From contig NZSA01000077.1 of the NCBI GenBank assembly GCA_002696645.1, positions 1 through 33,374 on the forward strand: 33,374 nucleotides of DNA. Reading direction: 5' to 3'. A model generated the notes under the pieces. That model did no database searches. It was not told where the DNA came from and worked only from the letters and a program-made list of their open reading frames with translations. A program made the position numbers and the translations under genes. Shown here one piece after another: positions 25,641 through 33,374 of this stretch (the first letter of the stretch is position 1; each line of letters opens with the position of its first letter). The DNA comes from Rhodospirillales bacterium. Lineage in GTDB: Bacteria > Pseudomonadota > Alphaproteobacteria > UBA8366 > Aestuariispiraceae.

Positions 25641-27220
25641 CCTTCAGCCTGCACGAAATTCAGCGCTTGATAGGCCGTACGTTGAACATGCTTGCGCTTC
25701 AACGGGCTGGCAAGGAACCGGCGCAGGGCAGCAGCGGCCAGGGCATTGAACTGTGTTTCCGGTATTTCCTGCATTTCTTCCCGTATCGCGTAGCTGAGCT
25801 TTAATAAATGGCTGGAAACGATGTACTCGAACTTGCCATAATCCTCAACGCCCGATAGGGCCTGTCGAACCGCCTCCAAGGGATCATTGCTGCGCCAGGG
25901 GGCCTCATCAATATCAGGATCGGTAAAGCCACTGTTGCGCCCAAGGAAACATCCCATCTGTAACAGGCCTTGGGGCCACAGGTCCGGATAGCGTTCTGCC
26001 AATTTCCGCACCGCATTGCCGAAGGTAACCGTATGGGTGAAGTCCAGCCAGCCAACGCTTTGGGCGATGCTGCTGTCGGTCTTGTCCTGCCAATCCAGAT
26101 CGAAATGCAACAATTGCCAGGCCCCAGCCGTCATGGCGGCGTCGTATAGGGCAATCGGATCCTTCGAACCCGCGCTCAGCCGAGCCAAAATCTCCCGAGC
26201 AGATCCCCTGCGAAGCGACTCTGAGTCTGGCTGTTCTGATCCCTGCCCATCCCATGCCTTGAGGGCTTTACCATAGGCACGGAATTCCGGAATCAAATCC
26301 TCCCGACTGGCATAGATAAAGGATCGGGTTAGCATCAGACACAGCATCAACAGGCTTTCGCGATCCCCCAACGCCGCGGTTAAGGCTCGCATCTTATAGG
26401 TATAAATCGCGGAATGACCGAAATCCGCATAATGCGACAGGGCTGCCCGTGCAAAGCCCCGCTCCATATCCGACCAGGTCAAACCATCAGAAACGGCCCC
26501 TCGGACATGGGAACAGGCCGCCGCCTCATCTTCCGCCTCAACCGCGGCGACATAGGCATCCTCATCCCAGGCCCGGGAGGTTGTTGGATAGGAAAATACG
26601 GGTTCGCGCCGCGTATCCCAGGCGAAATGACCAATGCATTCTGTCAGCATTCCCAATTGCCGCACCGGGTCTTGAGTCTCACCGCGAAGGCTCAGCCAAT
26701 CGGCGGCGGCGGGCAAGGCATGGGTCGCGCCATATTCAAACCGGTCCCCCACCCTTGCAATCGTGCGCCGCAAACCGTCCAGCGGATCCCCGCCCGCTTT
26801 CATCAGGCGCGCCAATTCCCGTGCAATGCGGTCATATTCATGGCGGTCGAAACAATCGGTGATGTTATCCAATGCCTGAGCAATCGCCGCTTCAGCCGGT
26901 GGATCGATTAGGTCCAGTTCCACCTGCCTCGCAACAATCCGGGCTGGATATCGCCGCAGTTTATCACCCCCGACCAGGGTCTCCCCGCTGTCCAGATCAA
27001 ATTTCCAATTGTGCCAGTTACAGGTCAGGACACAGCCGGAAACATCCCCTTCCGACAAGGGATAGCCTTCATGAGGACAGCGGTTGTTACAGGCCAGGAC
27101 CTGTCCATCCTGCCACAACAGCAGGATTTGCTTGCCGTCGACTTTGACAACCAGCCGACCGGCCTTTTGCAGTGCTTCGGCTTTAGCGACTGGCTGCCAG
27201 TCTTGCGTCTTGGTTTTCAT
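25637..27220 (-). CDS. Rieske [2Fe-2S] domain protein with long helical C-terminal region
   Basis: A 527-residue protein. The first 95 residues are a Rieske ferredoxin-like domain with cluster ligands C48-x-H50 (CPH) and C67-x2-H70 (CNWH). The other 430 residues are a largely helical domain with conserved-looking His and Trp residues; I do not recognise it as an aromatic-ring dioxygenase catalytic domain (no clear 2-His-1-Asp site). It heads a two-gene operon with an MFS transporter and is divergent from a SufR-like Fe-S regulator, which fits control by iron or cluster status. The reaction is unknown. An oxygenase component or an electron carrier fused to a sensor are both possible. Confidence 0.75.
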   Translation of the reverse strand: MKTKTQDWQPVAKAEALQKAGRLVVKVDGKQILLLWQDGQVLACNNRCPHEGYPLSEGDVSGCVLTCNWHNWKFDLDSGETLVGGDKLRRYPARIVARQVELDLIDPPAEAAIAQALDNITDCFDRHEYDRIARELARLMKAGGDPLDGLRRTIARVGDRFEYGATHALPAAADWLSLRGETQDPVRQLGMLTECIGHFAWDTRREPVFSYPTTSRAWDEDAYVAAVEAEDEAAACSHVRGAVSDGLTWSDMERGFARAALSHYADFGHSAIYTYKMRALTAALGDRESLLMLCLMLTRSFIYASREDLIPEFRAYGKALKAWDGQGSEQPDSESLRRGSAREILARLSAGSKDPIALYDAAMTAGAWQLLHFDLDWQDKTDSSIAQSVGWLDFTHTVTFGNAVRKLAERYPDLWPQGLLQMGCFLGRNSGFTDPDIDEAPWRSNDPLEAVRQALSGVEDYGKFEYIVSSHLLKLSYAIREEMQEIPETQFNALAAAALRRFLASPLKRKHVQRTAYQALNFVQAEG

Positions 27221-27382
27221 TTACATCCTCGCCTGTCTTGCCCTGCAACGCGATATCCAGACCGTACCATATCGCAAGCTGGGCTATACACTTTCGCATC
27301 AAAATAGTTTCTATAGATTTAACTTTATAAATATGACTCACCTATCTTGCTTTAATCAAGTTTTTTCTTTAGAAAGTTTCAC
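27221..27382. promoter_or_regulatory. Divergent control region, Rieske operon / SufR-like regulator
   Basis: 162 bases, AT-rich from 27290 to 27382. Both promoters must lie here. On the minus strand TTGATT, 17 bases and TCATAT form a weak candidate for the Rieske operon. No inverted repeat matching the known SufR site was found with confidence. Confidence 0.4.
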
Positions 27383-28027
27383 ATGACAAAACCCACACAG
27401 AAACCGCGCTCTCGCCGGGATATCCTGGACCGATTGAAACGCGACGGACCGTCGGACGCATCCGCATTGGCCCAGGCAATGGGCGTCACCCCAATGGCGG
27501 TGCGCCAGCATCTGTATGACTTGCAGGCGGAAGGGATGGTGACGACGCAGGAGGACCCCCGCACTGTCGGGCGTCCTGCAAAGCTGTGGCAATTAACACC
27601 GGCGGCGGATCAATACTTTCCCGATGCACATGCCGATCTGGCTGTTGGATTGATTGATGCCCTGAAAAACAGCCTGGGTCAGGATGCGCTGGATCTGTTG
27701 ATCGCGGAACGGTCCAGGCGGCAAAGCGCGGATTATGCCGCAACCCTATCAAAGCCAGAAACCCTGCGCGACAAACTGGACGCCCTGGCAAAGATTCGAA
27801 CCCGCGAGGGGTATATGGCAATGGTAGAACCCCTGGCCGATACGGATGGATATCTTTTCATCGAAAATCATTGCCCGATTTGCAGTGCAGCCAAGGCTTG
27901 CACAGGGCTGTGCGCGATGGAATTGACGGTGTTCAAGATCGCGCTGGGCCCGGACATTCGGGTGGAACGGACCGATCACATACTGGCGGGCGCGCGCCGC
28001 TGCGCTTATCGCGTCACGCCTTGCTGA
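27383..28027 (+). CDS. SufR-like Fe-S transcriptional regulator
   Basis: A 214-residue DNA-binding protein. An N-terminal winged helix-turn-helix (about 10-70, MGVTPMAVRQHLYDL and VGRPAKLW) is followed by a C-terminal region holding a cysteine cluster: C164, C167, C173, C177 (ENHCPICSAAKACTGLC) and C207 in RRCAYR. This is the pattern of SufR-type repressors, which bind an Fe-S cluster and regulate Fe-S-linked genes. The adjacent divergent operon encodes a Rieske protein, a fitting target. Its 3' end overlaps the convergent TPR gene by 14 bases. The family is likely; ligand and target are inferred. Confidence 0.82.
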   Translation: MTKPTQKPRSRRDILDRLKRDGPSDASALAQAMGVTPMAVRQHLYDLQAEGMVTTQEDPRTVGRPAKLWQLTPAADQYFPDAHADLAVGLIDALKNSLGQDALDLLIAERSRRQSADYAATLSKPETLRDKLDALAKIRTREGYMAMVEPLADTDGYLFIENHCPICSAAKACTGLCAMELTVFKIALGPDIRVERTDHILAGARRCAYRVTPC

Positions 28028-29948
28028 TCAGGGCCAGGCGCTCCGCCACACGGGCCAAAACCGCCGGCCATTCCTCATCGGGCATGCGCCAGAACACATC
28101 CGTATTAGGATAGAACGGGTGGCGTTCCGCCCCCAACGTGATCCATTCAGGCTTTAGCAACAGCGACCAACAGGGCACATCCAAGGCACCGGCCATATCA
28201 CCGACCGACGTTCCCATATTGATGACCAAATCACAGGCCTGAGTCAGGGCGGCGGCCCCATCCAGATCATTGAACAGATCAATATCATCAAAATGCGTGA
28301 TGGAACGGCCTTCCAGCTCTTCCGGTTGAACGCCATATTGCAAATTCACAAAATGCACATTGGGAACCGACAATACCTTCTGCCATTGGGCAATTTCCGT
28401 CAGCGCCGCCTGACTGCGCACGCGACGCAAGCCGCTGCGCCAGGCAATACCGACCTTGAGGCCACTGCCTAATTGATCCAGCCGCTTCTTGATCGCTGCG
28501 ACCTGATCCGGATCGGCGGTAAAATAACCCGCCGTTTCTGGAAAGTCAGAAAGCGCAGTACGAAACAGTTTCGGCAGGGACGCGACCGGGATGGAGACAT
28601 CCGCCTGGGCATTGGCAATATCAGGCCGCCCAATGGTCTCAACCGTGGGGAAAGCCCGCTGAACCAGGCCCTGCAGGCGCGGGTCACAGCCAACCAGAAT
28701 ATTTGCCCCCTCGCCGGCCGCGCGCACAACATCGGGCAGGCAGGACAGGCTGCGAATTTCATCGCCCAGCCCTTGTTCCGGCACGATCAACAAGCGCCTG
28801 CCTTTCAGGGCATCGCCCTGCCAGCGTGGCAGGTCCGGACTGGTGACCGGGACACGCTCCCCACAATCCAAACCGCTTTCATACAGCGCCCATCCTTTGG
28901 CAAGGTTGCCCTGCCCCAGATGACACAGGGCCAGTTGAAAGGCATGGCGGGCATCGCTGGGGTCCAGCTTATAGGCCTTATCATAGGCAACGGCGGCTTC
29001 TTCCAGCCGGTCGGTCGCAGTCAGCATATTACCAAAATTGCCCCAGATATCAGCAAAGTCCGGCGTGGCGCGCAAGGCGTCGTGATACAGGGCTTCCGCC
29101 TCATCAAAATGGCGGGCTGCGGTCAGGATCATCGCCAGATTAGCCATCGCCCCGGCGCTTTCCGGCGCAATGGACAGGGCGTGACGGGCAATATCTTCGG
29201 CTTCTGAAAGTTGCTCCAGCCGCATCAGTGCCGCGGCCAGATTGGTCAGGCTGTCTGGATCATCCGGTGCCAGTTCCAGCACCGCCTTGAAACAGGCAGC
29301 CGCCTCCTCGACACGGTTGGACGCAGACAAAACCACGCCATAGTTCAGCATCATATCGGCATCATTGGGCGCATAATTCAGGCCGGTTTCAAAGGCAGCC
29401 AGCGCCGCCCCATAGGACCCCATGCGATACAGGGTAACGCCCAGATTCTGATAGGCCTCAACATAATCAGGCTTCAAGACGACGGCACGCCCGAAGGCTT
29501 CGGCTGCCTTTTGCAAGGTCCCCGTCTCACGCAGCAGGGCACCCAGATTGTTCCATATTTCCGGCGATTTCGGTGACAGGGACAAGGCCTTGCGATAGGC
29601 CTGTTCCGCCGCTTCGGGATTACCCGCCCCTTCCAACGCCAGTCCCAACAGGGTTAAGACCTCAGGATTTTTCGGATCGGCCTTGCGGGCTTCCGCCAAT
29701 AATTCCGCCGCCGCCGCCGGGTTGCCCAATTGATAGGCCAGGGCCCCGCGCAGGCGCAGGGCATTTGGATCTGTCGGATGCTGTTCCAGAATCTGTCGGT
29801 AATGGGCATCAGCCTCCATCAGGCGCCCGGCCTGATGCAATGCCATGGCCTGGTCCAGCCGGGAATCATCAGATCCCCCGCCGGTCCCATTGCCAGCCCC
29901 GTTACCGGTTCCATTCCCTTTACTTGCGCGCCGCTGCTGTCTGTTCAT
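28014..29948 (-). CDS. Tetratricopeptide-repeat protein with glycosyltransferase-like C-terminus
   Basis: A 644-residue protein. After a basic start (MNRQQRRASKG) and a Gly/Asn-rich linker come about ten tetratricopeptide repeats (roughly 35-370), with typical signatures such as PEIWNNLGALLRETG and PDYVEAYQNLGVTLYRMG. The last 270 residues have KVGIAWRSG, a DLVINMGTSVGDMAGAL segment and WSLLLKPEW, which resemble the donor-binding half of family 9/41-type glycosyltransferases. Such TPR proteins are common near glycan or flagellin genes in Alphaproteobacteria; the target is unknown. It follows msrB by 18 bases on the same strand. Confidence 0.85.
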   Translation of the reverse strand: MNRQQRRASKGNGTGNGAGNGTGGGSDDSRLDQAMALHQAGRLMEADAHYRQILEQHPTDPNALRLRGALAYQLGNPAAAAELLAEARKADPKNPEVLTLLGLALEGAGNPEAAEQAYRKALSLSPKSPEIWNNLGALLRETGTLQKAAEAFGRAVVLKPDYVEAYQNLGVTLYRMGSYGAALAAFETGLNYAPNDADMMLNYGVVLSASNRVEEAAACFKAVLELAPDDPDSLTNLAAALMRLEQLSEAEDIARHALSIAPESAGAMANLAMILTAARHFDEAEALYHDALRATPDFADIWGNFGNMLTATDRLEEAAVAYDKAYKLDPSDARHAFQLALCHLGQGNLAKGWALYESGLDCGERVPVTSPDLPRWQGDALKGRRLLIVPEQGLGDEIRSLSCLPDVVRAAGEGANILVGCDPRLQGLVQRAFPTVETIGRPDIANAQADVSIPVASLPKLFRTALSDFPETAGYFTADPDQVAAIKKRLDQLGSGLKVGIAWRSGLRRVRSQAALTEIAQWQKVLSVPNVHFVNLQYGVQPEELEGRSITHFDDIDLFNDLDGAAALTQACDLVINMGTSVGDMAGALDVPCWSLLLKPEWITLGAERHPFYPNTDVFWRMPDEEWPAVLARVAERLALISKA

Positions 29949-29966
29949 GGTGGGGGTATAAAACCC

Positions 29967-30383
29967 TCAAACCTCTGGGTCTAGGTCTAATGCAGCGGAA
30001 TTCATACAATATCGCAATCCGGTGGGCTGTGGCCCATCGGGAAAGACATGCCCCAAATGCGCATCACAGCGGGCGCACAGAACTTCCGTGCGGCGCATGA
30101 ACAGGCTGTTGTCCGATTTCTCTGCCACGGCGGTTTCGTCGATTGGCTTAAAGAAACTGGGCCAGCCTGTGCCACTGTCGAATTTTGTATTCGAATGGAA
30201 CAGTTTTTCACCACAGCATTTACAGGTGTAGATGCCGCGCGTCTTTGCATCATGATACTTGCCGGAAAATGGACGTTCCGTCCCCTTCTTGCGGGTGACC
30301 TTGTATTCTTCCGGGCTCAAGCGCTTTTGCCATTCAGCGTCGCTTAACGTCACTTTTGCTTTATTGCCAGCCGTATCACTCAT
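29967..30383 (-). CDS. msrB: Peptide-methionine (R)-S-oxide reductase MsrB
   Basis: A 138-residue MsrB that reduces methionine-R-sulfoxide in proteins. Two CxxC zinc motifs (CKCC and CARC) flank GTGWPSF; the catalytic cysteine is in [10 protein letters not shown] near the end. The family motif [17 protein letters not shown] is complete. The start overlaps the stop of the ChaC gene (ATGA), so glutathione turnover and methionine repair are expressed together. Confidence 0.96.
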   Translation of the reverse strand: MSDTAGNKAKVTLSDAEWQKRLSPEEYKVTRKKGTERPFSGKYHDAKTRGIYTCKCCGEKLFHSNTKFDSGTGWPSFFKPIDETAVAEKSDNSLFMRRTEVLCARCDAHLGHVFPDGPQPTGLRYCMNSAALDLDPEV

Positions 30384-31084
30384 GATCCGGTGCTCCTTTC
30401 CAGTTCCATTTCAGACTGCAATGCCCGCACGCGATCCCGCAGTCGGTGCATCGGACCATCCCCAATACCAATCTCATCCATGGCAGATACCGTTTGTTCC
30501 AGATAATCCGAACAGGGTCCCAGTCTACCGGCGGCGCGGGCGATCTGTTGCGCCACCTCTTCCATCGGGCGGCATCCTTTATAGCGATCGCAATCCCGAC
30601 GCATGACAAAGGCAATCGCATGAAACGCCCCGCCATCATTATCTATCAAGCGCACCCAGGTCGGGCGATAGGACCCCGCCAACATTTCGCGCGCCCAGAT
30701 CACATCCAGTTCTTCATCCGCCTGTGCCTCATCAATGCGCAAGGCAACGCCCTGCACCGACCCGCCGCGATCCAGCCCCAATACCAGGCCAGGACAATCG
30801 CGCGTTCCTCGCCCGATCTGTGTTTCCAGACAAAAGGCGCGATGATACCCATGCAATCTTGCAATCTTTCGGTCCACAAAATGAAAGGCCGGGTTCCACA
30901 TCAGGGATCCATATGCAAAGACCCAGATATCCGACCCTTTGGGGCGCGCCGCCACGGTCGCAATCCGCGATGCGCGGCGTTCCTCATCACATAAGGGCTT
31001 TAACAGACCTTCCGCCTCCGCCTGGCGCGCCATTTCCTGAAAAAAGCCGTTCTTGATACCGTCTCTGTCGACCAAAATTCCCAT
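30380..31084 (-). CDS. ChaC-like gamma-glutamylcyclotransferase
   Basis: A 234-residue enzyme of the ChaC family, which degrades glutathione to 5-oxoproline and Cys-Gly. The substrate-binding loop is [11 protein letters not shown]; the expected catalytic Glu lies in [29 protein letters not shown] is the usual downstream segment. The N-terminal 55 residues precede the core and are variable. It is upstream of, and coupled to, msrB. Confidence 0.92.
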   Translation of the reverse strand: MGILVDRDGIKNGFFQEMARQAEAEGLLKPLCDEERRASRIATVAARPKGSDIWVFAYGSLMWNPAFHFVDRKIARLHGYHRAFCLETQIGRGTRDCPGLVLGLDRGGSVQGVALRIDEAQADEELDVIWAREMLAGSYRPTWVRLIDNDGGAFHAIAFVMRRDCDRYKGCRPMEEVAQQIARAAGRLGPCSDYLEQTVSAMDEIGIGDGPMHRLRDRVRALQSEMELERSTGS

Positions 31085-31156
31085 CCATCTTTATGATTCG
31101 CATAAGATAACATGGAACATCGCGGCTGGAACGCAAGGCCTTACTGGGACGCAGAC

Positions 31157-31714
31157 TTATTCCCCACGGTTTTCAAATCGCGCACGATCCGCATCGCCGG
31201 AAATAATACCCAACATGACATCCCGGAATCCTTCCACAGCGTCAGGGCCGGCATTTCGATAGGCGCGCGCGATGCGCTTGCGTTGAGTTTCCGTCAACAA
31301 GCGCTCCAACTCCGCGCCCTTGTCTGTCAGGGTCAACAATCGCTGGCGGCGATCTTCCTGTCCCTGATCCTGACGAATATACCCCTCCGCCATTAACTGG
31401 CTCAGCACACGGCTCAGGCTCTGCTTGGTGATCTTCAGAATATCCAGCAGATGCGATACGGTCATGCCCGGATAGCGACCAACGAAGTAAATCACACGGT
31501 GATGTGCCCGCCCCAGGTCGCGCTGTGCCAGAATGATGTCCGGTTCACCGGTGAAATCCCGATAGGCATAGAACAAAAGTTCTATCGCCTGGCGCAATTC
31601 TTCATCGCGCAGAAACAAAGGATTTCCACCGGTCTTGGCAGACCTGTGTCTATCCCCACCCAGTGAGGGTGAAGAGGGAGATGATCCACGCTTGGAAGAA
31701 TTTATGTCAGTCAT
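31157..31714 (-). CDS. MarR-family transcriptional regulator
   Basis: A 185-residue winged helix-turn-helix regulator. The recognition region is HLLDILKITKQSLSRVLSQL and the wing DQGQEDRRQRLLTLT. It has no cysteine, which argues against an OhrR-type peroxide sensor. The long segment DEELRQAIELLFYAYRDF and GRAHHRVIYFVGR recall the alphaproteobacterial PetP-like group, often found beside ilvE as here. It is divergent from the aminotransferase and upstream of chaC, msrB and the TPR gene on the same strand, 72 bases from chaC. The ribosome site is weak (GAGG, 13 bases upstream). Confidence 0.9.
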   Translation of the reverse strand: MTDINSSKRGSSPSSPSLGGDRHRSAKTGGNPLFLRDEELRQAIELLFYAYRDFTGEPDIILAQRDLGRAHHRVIYFVGRYPGMTVSHLLDILKITKQSLSRVLSQLMAEGYIRQDQGQEDRRQRLLTLTDKGAELERLLTETQRKRIARAYRNAGPDAVEGFRDVMLGIISGDADRARFENRGE

Positions 31715-31877
31715 GTTGACATATATGCCTCATGATGTTACGTCTGGCAACAATGAAGCGTATTGGATCATATCTTTTGACCCGGCTCCAGAGTAATAAA
31801 ATTACCAAAAAATCCGAACCGCAGTAAAAAATGGTCGGAAAAACCGTTGTAAGTCAAAAGCTTACAAATAAAACCCC

Positions 31878-31908
31878 GGGGACCCAGCGTGGAAGCTGGC
31901 GACACCCC
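31878..31908 (+). promoter_or_regulatory. Leader hairpin before the aminotransferase gene
   Basis: GGGG (31878-31881) and CCCC (31905-31908) enclose CCAGC (31884-31888) and GCTGG (31895-31899), a two-part stem with a GTGGAA loop. It ends 18 bases before the ATG at 31927 and could hide or present the ribosome site GGAG. No leader peptide rich in branched-chain codons was seen. Confidence 0.35.
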
Positions 31909-31926
31909 CAAAATGGAGTGGAAACG

Positions 31927-32841
31927 ATGTCCTTAATGCCCTTTGATGATCGCGATGGCTCCATCTGGATGGATGGCAAATTGGTGCCGTGGCGGGATGC
32001 CAAATTGCATGTTCTTACCCATGGCCTGCACTATGCGTCTGGTGTGTTCGAGGGGGAGCGCGTCTATGGCAAAGAGATTTTCAAGCTGACAGAACATACC
32101 GAGCGCCTGCACCAGTCTGCGGAGCTGCTGGGCTTCAAGATTCCGTTCACTGTCGCTGAAATTGACGCCGCCTGCGACCAGGTCGTTGCCGCCAACAACA
32201 TCGTTGATGGCTATGTGCGGCCCATCGCCTGGCGCGGATCGGAAATGATGGGCGTGTCAGCGCAACAGAACACCATTCATCTGGCAATCGCAGCCTGGGA
32301 ATGGCCCGCCTATTTCAGCCCGGAAGCCCGCATGCGCGGCCTGAAGATGCGGATTTCCGATTGGGCGCGCCCCGATCCCCGCACAGCACCGACACGCAGC
32401 AAGGCCGCTGGCCTGTATATGATCTGCACCATGTCCAAGCATAAGGCGGAAGCGGAAGGGTATCATGACGCGCTGATGCTGGATTGGCGTGGGTATGTTG
32501 CCGAAGCAACCGGCGCCAATATCTTCTTCCTGATGGAAGATGGAAAGCTGCATACGCCGGACCCGGATTGCTTTCTGGATGGCATCACCCGGCGCACGGT
32601 AATCGATCTGGCCCGTCGCAATGGCTATGAAATCGTGCAGCGACACATCAAGCCGGAAGAGATGGTACAGGCGACGGAGGCCTTCCTGACCGGGACGGCG
32701 GTAGAGGTCACGCCGATTGCTTCCATTGGCGAATACCAGTTCACACCGGGCAAGGTCTGTGAAACTTTAATGAAGGCCTATCACGCAGAAGTGCGCAGAG
32801 GCTCAGATAAGGCGGCCTTGATCACAGGGTCTGCGGCATAA
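31927..32841 (+). CDS. ilvE: Branched-chain amino acid aminotransferase
   Basis: A 304-residue fold-type IV PLP aminotransferase that makes or degrades Val, Leu and Ile using glutamate. The PLP lysine is K159 in SKAAGLYM, the same number as in Escherichia coli IlvE. EATGANIFF, LDGITRRTVI and GTAVEVTPIASIG are in place. I start it at ATG 31927 with GGAGTGG upstream; the frame is open to 31831 but that part has no matching protein. It is a single gene flanked by a divergent MarR regulator and a downstream terminator. Confidence 0.95.
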   Translation: MSLMPFDDRDGSIWMDGKLVPWRDAKLHVLTHGLHYASGVFEGERVYGKEIFKLTEHTERLHQSAELLGFKIPFTVAEIDAACDQVVAANNIVDGYVRPIAWRGSEMMGVSAQQNTIHLAIAAWEWPAYFSPEARMRGLKMRISDWARPDPRTAPTRSKAAGLYMICTMSKHKAEAEGYHDALMLDWRGYVAEATGANIFFLMEDGKLHTPDPDCFLDGITRRTVIDLARRNGYEIVQRHIKPEEMVQATEAFLTGTAVEVTPIASIGEYQFTPGKVCETLMKAYHAEVRRGSDKAALITGSAA

Positions 32842-32873
32842 GCGTTTAGAATGATTTTTCGGTCGTGCCAATC

Positions 32874-32904
32874 GGGACCGGGCGTGATAAGCCCGGTCCC
32901 GTTC
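32874..32904 (+). terminator. Terminator hairpin after ilvE
   Basis: A perfect 10-base stem, GGGACCGGGC (32874-32883) with GCCCGGTCCC (32891-32900) and a 7-base loop, 32 bases after the ilvE stop. The T run (CATTTT) starts a few bases later than ideal. It separates ilvE from the glycosyltransferase gene. Confidence 0.7.
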
Positions 32905-32964
32905 GCATTTTAAAGACCAATGCCTTTCGCCGTTCCTATCATAAAGGTCGTTTGAGCAGCCAGT

Positions 32965-33374
32965 ATGACCCAACAGACTAAAACAAAACTCTCTCCCAGC
33001 CAGGACGCTTCCTTGGAGATCAGTGTTGTTGTCCCGGTCTGCGATGAGGAAGGCAATGTATCCCCCCTGATCGAAGAAATTGCGGCGGCCTTCCCGGATA
33101 CAGATCAGGTGGAGATCATCTATGTCGATGATGGCAGTCGCGACAGCACACCTGCGGTTCTGAAAGACTGTCAGTCAAAGCACAAAAACCTGCGGGTTCT
33201 GACCCATGCCCAGCGATCCGGCCAAAGCCGCGCGATCCGCACGGGCGTTCTGGCTGCGCGTGGGCGCCTGATCTGTGTGCTGGACGGGGATGGCCAGAAC
33301 GATCCGGCCGACGGCCCGGCCCTGGTGGACGCCCTGGTGACCGGCGGGCTGGACCTGGCCCTTGTCGGCGGCGA
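32965..33374 (+). CDS. Glycosyltransferase family 2, 3' end beyond window
   Basis: The first 136 codons are present and remain open to the window edge. The protein begins MTQQTKTKLS and shows the GT-A fold signature VVVPVCDEEGNV, IIYVDDGSRDST and the metal-binding VLDGDGQNDP. This form is typical of dolichol- or undecaprenyl-phosphate mannosyl/glucosyltransferases that load a lipid carrier. Later membrane segments, if any, are outside the window, so the exact subgroup stays open. Confidence 0.88.
   Translation, partial: MTQQTKTKLSPSQDASLEISVVVPVCDEEGNVSPLIEEIAAAFPDTDQVEIIYVDDGSRDSTPAVLKDCQSKHKNLRVLTHAQRSGQSRAIRTGVLAARGRLICVLDGDGQNDPADGPALVDALVTGGLDLALVGG

Noticed and set aside
1-33374. CRISPR array, tRNA or rRNA genes
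   Set aside because: No regularly spaced direct repeats and no cloverleaf or rRNA-like sequence were found on reading both strands.

Overview
The window reads as part of the chromosome of an alphaproteobacterium. The pointers are two inverted copies of the CCCCGGATC..GTCCGGGGTGAC palindrome and a CTCATCCTGAGG..GAAGGATGA repeat in the first 270 bases (both types are common between alphaproteobacterial genes), a DinG-type helicase of the alphaproteobacterial type, a short-chain dehydrogenase beside uvrC, and a MarR gene divergent from a branched-chain aminotransferase gene. I cannot fix the order or genus. Base composition looks moderately GC-rich by eye in the housekeeping genes; the middles of the two membrane-protein genes at 5.3-6.2 kb are strikingly AT-rich.

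Layout. 1-290: intergenic, with REP-like palindromes. 291-3050 (-): DinG-family DNA helicase. 3043-8613: an accessory region. It holds a clear promoter, a short structured RNA or leader ending in a terminator, a Pro/Thr-rich unknown gene now split in two by an inserted palindromic repeat, and two tandem paralogous membrane-protein genes with ATGA overlaps. A start of a third copy follows, then an Ada/AraC-type regulator, a DMT permease, and a frameshifted fused remnant of the same unknown locus. 8649-15391: PepN, then a LysR regulator divergent from a glutathionyl-hydroquinone reductase and a pirin, then a CaCA antiporter. 15399-21605 (-): a small secreted Cys-rich protein overlapping the end of uvrC, uvrC, a short-chain dehydrogenase coupled to uvrB, uvrB, and a DUF2065 protein. 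21848-24255 (+): lytic transglycosylase and MoaB. 24252-28027: a Rieske-domain protein and MFS transporter operon, divergent from a SufR-like Fe-S regulator. 28014-31714 (-): TPR protein, MsrB, ChaC and MarR. 31927-33374 (+): branched-chain aminotransferase and a family 2 glycosyltransferase cut by the window end.

The most unusual structure is a dispersed repeat of about 101 bp made of two hairpins, present three times (3878-3979, 13390-13490 inverted, 17803-17902). It has one open frame shared by all three copies, of the form SIM.S....THD.L..C......VAN..V.SG. One copy breaks a gene: removing exactly 100 nt rejoins both halves into a single 587-residue frame. Another copy supplies the last codons of the hydroquinone reductase. 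The third lies just upstream of uvrC. This behaviour resembles the Rickettsia palindromic elements, but I cannot say from sequence alone whether this family has been described.

The second unusual structure is the accessory locus at 3.1-8.6 kb. Its recurring gene ends, AT-rich mosaic interiors, tandem membrane-protein paralogues and a distant fused remnant resemble toxin/immunity-style cassettes. That function is inference only; none of these proteins was recognised.
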